From Balanoglossus misakiensis (Eukaryota > Hemichordata), in assembly GCA_040954595.2 (NCBI GenBank), contig CM082583.2:496001-560000 (forward strand): DNA of 64,000 nt. The letters run 5' to 3'. The position numbers and the translations under genes are program-made. Within the stretch, counting starts at the first letter, position 1, and each line of letters starts with the position of its first letter. The notes below the pieces were generated by a model. It ran no database searches. It worked only from the letters and a program-made list of their open reading frames with translations, and was not told where the DNA came from. Shown here one piece after another: positions 60,001-64,000 of the stretch.

Positions 60001-63000
60001 CAGGGCACCAAATTCGAAGAACAAAGGTTTTTTTATTTTTTTTTCTAAAAATGACATTTTCAAGGAAAATTTGCTAAAACGCAATTTTGTCTGCAGTGAG
60101 CCAAATTGGCCGGTTTTTTTTGTGGAATTTGTATCGATATATATATACGAAGAGCATTCTATACTCCATCAGATTTCCGAAAATGTAGAAAACAGGTATT
60201 TTTTGTAATTTTCAAAAATTTACCAATTTGACCAAATTGTGGCTAAAATTGTTATTTTCGTGTTGAATGCCGCCAGTGTCACTGCTTTTTAAAGTCATAA
60301 AAACTTTTAACATACAAGCAATTGTTTATATATGATCAGGTCACCGAATTAAAAAAATAAAGAATGTTTTCCCTAAAAATGACCTTTTTGGTGCAAAAAC
60401 GAATAAAACGCAATTTTGTATTAAATCAGCTCATTCAGAGTGCATTTTTTATAATCAGCACCATTTTTACATATAATGGAAATTTCATACATCATCAGAT
60501 ATCCAAATATGAAAAAATGAATTAGATATATTTAAGATGATTGTCCAAAATTAGCTGATATCTGATAAATGTAGTATTGAACCGTTCTGTTTCCCCCCCC
60601 CCCCCTACATTACATGCGGTACGCCGATGTCAGCTTACCCGGCAGTACTGCAGGCCGTGCCCCCAACTAACGTCGGTGTTTGAAACGCCCTGGTTAAATT
60701 CGAGCTTTCTCTATAAATTGACAGGCAATAATGCAGTCCTACCCGAACAATTGTCGAGTGTTGACCCGCTGTGACTTTCCCTCTTCGGTTTGCCCGACTT
60801 AGCCAATGTCTTTGTACTAGAGTGTCGGGTCTTTTGCAGAGCCAGGCCGAAGGAAATCCGACTTGATCACCGTTGCTAACGAACGCTAGTGTCTGTCATG
60901 GTGTGCCGGGGTTTTAGTTGAGCCAGGCCGTAGGAGATCTGACTTGATCATCGTGGTCAATGTACGCGTGTTTCCGCTCTAAAGTGCCGGTGCTTCAGCT
61001 AAACCAGGCCGTAGGAAATCCGACGTAATCACCGTTGATAACTTACGCCAGTCTGTGTCATATAGAGCCGGTGCACCAGCCGAGTCACGCCGTAGGAAAT
61101 CTGACTTGATCAACGTGGTCAATGTACGCCTGTTTCTGCTCTAGAGTGCCGGGGCATCAGCCGTGCCAGGCCGAAGGAAATGTGAGTAGATCAACGTGGT
61201 CTCTGTACGCGTGTTTCTGTTCTAGAGTGCCAGGGCTTTAGCCAAGCCATGCCGTAGGAAATCTGACTTGATCAACGTTGCTAACGAACGCTAGTGTCTG
61301 TCATAGTGTGCCGGGGTTTTAGTCGAGCCAAGCCGTAGGAGATCAGACTTGATCAACGTGGTCTCTGTACGCGTGTTTCTGCTCTAGAGTGCCGGGGCTT
61401 TATCCAAGCCATGCCGTAGAAAATCTGACTTGAGCACCGTTGCTAACGTACGCTAGTGTCTGTCATATTGTGACGGAGATTTAGCCGAGCCAGGCCGTAG
61501 AAAAATCGACTTGTTCAACGTTACCAGTGTGCAACTGTTTCTGCTCTAGAGTGTCAGGGTTTTAGCCGACTTATGCTGTAGGAAATCTGAGTTGATGAAC
61601 GGGAATTCAATGTTAGAAAACCCGTGTGGAAAGTATCTCTACCCGTTTGAAACTAAGAAAAGAATTTATTCTTATTTATTTTGTAAAAAAGACAATTTTT
61701 CGAAAAAAAGTTGAAAATGGTAATTTTGTCTTGGGTGATTCAAATTATACCGCCTTTTCTGGAATTTGCAGCACTTTTTGCAAGAGAACGACACTTCATG
61801 CTCCATAATATTTCCGAAAATGAAGAAAAGAGTTAATTTTTTATGATTTTTTAAAAATTTACCATTTTTGTCAAAATATGGCCAAAATGGCTATTTTTTC
61901 TTGAATTCCGTCAATATATCTGCATTTTTGGAGTGGTCGAAAGTTTTAACATACAATCAACATGTCATATATGATCAGGGCACCAAATTCGAAGAACAAA
62001 GTTTTTTTTTATTTTTTTTTCTTCTAAAAATGACATTTTCAAGGAAAATTTGGTAAAACGCAATTTTGTCTGCAGTGAGCCAAATTAGACGGTCTTTTGT
62101 GGAATTTGTATCGATATATACATACGAAGAGCAATCTATACTCCATCAGATTTCCGAAAATGTAGAAAACAGGTATTTTTTGTAATTTTCAAAAAATTAC
62201 CGTTTTGACCAAATTGTGGCTAAAATTGTTATTTTCGTGTTGAATGCCGCCAGTGTCACTGCTTTTAAAAGTCATAAAAACTTTTAACATACAAGCAATT
62301 CTTTATATATGATCAGGTCACCGAATTAAAAGAAAAAGAATGTTTTGCCTAAAAATGACCTTTTAGGTGCAAAAACGAATAAAACGTAATTTTGTATTAA
62401 ATCAGCTCATTCAGAGTGCATTTTTTATAATCAGCACAATTTTTACATATAATTGAAATTTCATACATCATTAGATATCCAAATATGAAAAAATGATTTA
62501 GATTTTAGATGATTGTCCAAAATTAGCTGATATCTAATAAATGTAGTATTGAACCGTTCTGTTTGCCCCCCCCCCCCCTACATTATATGCGGTACGCCGA
62601 TGTCAGCTTACCCGGCAGTACTGCAGGCCGTGCCCACAACTAACGTCGGTGTTTGGAACGCCCTGGTTAAATTCGGGCTTTCTCTATAAATTGACAGGCA
62701 ATAATGCAGTCCTACCCGAACAAATGTCGAGTGTTGACCCGCTGTGACTTACCCTCTTCGGTTTGCCCGACTTAGCCAACGTCTTTGTACTAGAGTGTCA
62801 GGTCTTTTGCAGAGCCAGGCCGAAGGAAATCCGACTTGATCACCGTTGCTAACGAACGCTAGTGTCTGTCATGGTGTGCCGGGGTTTTAGTCGAGCCAGG
62901 CCGTAGGAGATCTGACTTGATCATCGTGGTCAATGTACGCGTGTTTCCGCTCTAAAGTGCCGGGGCTTCAGCTAAACCAGACCGTAGGACATCCGACGTA

Positions 63001-64000
63001 ATCACCGTTGATAACTTACGCCAGTCTGTGTCATATAGAGCCGGTGCACAAGCCGAGTCACGCCGTAGGAAATCTGACTTGATCAACGTGGTCAATGTAC
63101 GCCTGTTTCTGCTCTAGAGTGCCGGGGCTTCAGCTGAGCCAGGCCGTAGGAAACCCGACGTGATTACCGTTGTTAACTTACGCCAGTCTGTGTCCTATAT
63201 ATAGTGCCGGGGCATCAGCCGTGCCAGGCCGAAGGAAATGTGAGTAGATCAAAGTGGTCTCTGTACGCGTGTTTCTGCTCTAGAGTGCCGGGGCTTTATC
63301 CAAGCCATGCCGTAGAAAATCTGACTTGATCACCGTTGCTAACGTACGCTAGTGTCTGTAATATTGTGACGGAGATTTAGCCAAGCCAGGCCGGAGAAAA
63401 ATCGACTCGTTCAACGTTACCAGTGTGCAACTGTTTCTGCTCTAGAGTGTCAGGGTTTTAGCCGACTTATGCTGTAGGAAATCAGAGTTGATGAACGGGA
63501 ATTCAATGTTAGAAAACCCGTGTGGAAAGTATCTCTACCCGTTTGAAACTAAGAAAAGAATTTATTCTTATTTATTTTGTAAAAAAGACAATTTTTCGAA
63601 AAAAAGTCGAAAATGGTAATTTTGTCTTGGGTGATTCAAATTATTCCACCTTTTCTGGAATTTGCAGCACTTTTTACAAGAGAACGACACTTCATGCTCC
63701 ATAATATTTCCGAAAATGAAGAAAAGAGTTTATTTTTTATGATTTTTTAAAAATTTACCATTTTTGTCAAAATATGGCCAAAATGGTTATTTTGTCTTGA
63801 ATTCCGTCAATATCTCTGCATTTTTGGAGTTGTCGAAAGTTTTAACATACAATCAACATGTCATATATGATCAGGGCACCAAATTCGAAGAACAAAGGTT
63901 TTTTTATTTTTTTTTCTAAAAATGACATTTTCAAGGAAAATTTGGTAAAACGCAATTTTGTCTGCAGTGAGCCAAATTGGCCGTTTTTTGTGGAATTTGT
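57013..64000. repeat. Complex satellite array, right segment, continues past the window
   Basis: Marker positions near 57657, 59628, 61603 and 63498 give units of 1,971, 1,975 and 1,895 bp. The first two units are almost identical and share private changes (GGCCGGTTTTTTTTGTGG and AATTAGATATATTTAAGATG). The array runs off the window end in the AT-rich part of a unit. Confidence 0.9.

Noticed and set aside
6336-63704. Repeated ~60-residue plus-strand ORFs (MESISTRLKLRKEF type) in each satellite unit
   Set aside because: They lie in the AT-rich part of the satellite, vary by frameshift between units and have no domain.
5803-64000. 82 bp subrepeats as a CRISPR-like array
   Set aside because: There are no unique spacers between repeats, the repeats are contiguous and diverged, and the context is animal nuclear DNA.

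Overview
The window looks like repeat-rich, non-coding-dominated nuclear DNA from an animal, most likely an aquatic invertebrate. It has GT-AG introns with short exons, a Penelope-like element with a GIY-YIG endonuclease, a CR1/L2-like and an L1/Tx1-like non-LTR retrotransposon, many short inverted-repeat elements, and BTB-BACK and UBX-like protein domains. A lancelet would fit, but nothing in the sequence fixes the species. No rRNA, tRNA, CRISPR array or prokaryotic operon was recognised.

Layout. Positions 1-5800 hold several small inverted-repeat elements and a five-exon plus-strand gene (1376-4946) of unrecognised function, with a TATA box and one apparent frameshift in an A run. From about 5803 to the window end runs a tandem satellite of roughly 1.5-2.05 kb units. 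Each unit joins a variable number of ~82 bp GC-richer subrepeats to an AT-rich ~1 kb part made of three diverged ~330 bp repeats and a poly(C) tract.

The satellite is interrupted twice. The first interruption is a 32,788 bp element (13080-45867) with ~200 bp nearly identical terminal inverted repeats, an inner minisatellite at each end, and a perfect 6 bp target duplication (GTCTGT). Taking it out restores a normal 1.89 kb satellite unit. It carries two convergent genes. The plus-strand gene is an intact 12-exon gene for a 397-residue protein with an rve/DDE integrase core (D139, D198, E238). The minus-strand exons encode a BTB-BACK protein with a PHR-like segment and, further along, a 323-residue run of perfectly phased exons ending in a UBX-like domain. 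I infer that this is a giant DNA transposon mobilised by its integrase-like protein, and it is the most interesting object here.

The integrase introns have been loaded with later arrivals: a higher-order tandem array (12 copies of a 178 bp block and 23 of a 274 bp block), a Penelope-like element with an inverted partial copy of itself, a short inverted-repeat element, and a CR1/L2-like element with an intact 983-residue ORF2. All twelve exons remain open and in phase. The second interruption of the satellite is a 5 kb L1/Tx1-like element (51986-57012) with a poly(A) tail, a 13 bp target duplication, and frameshifted ORFs.
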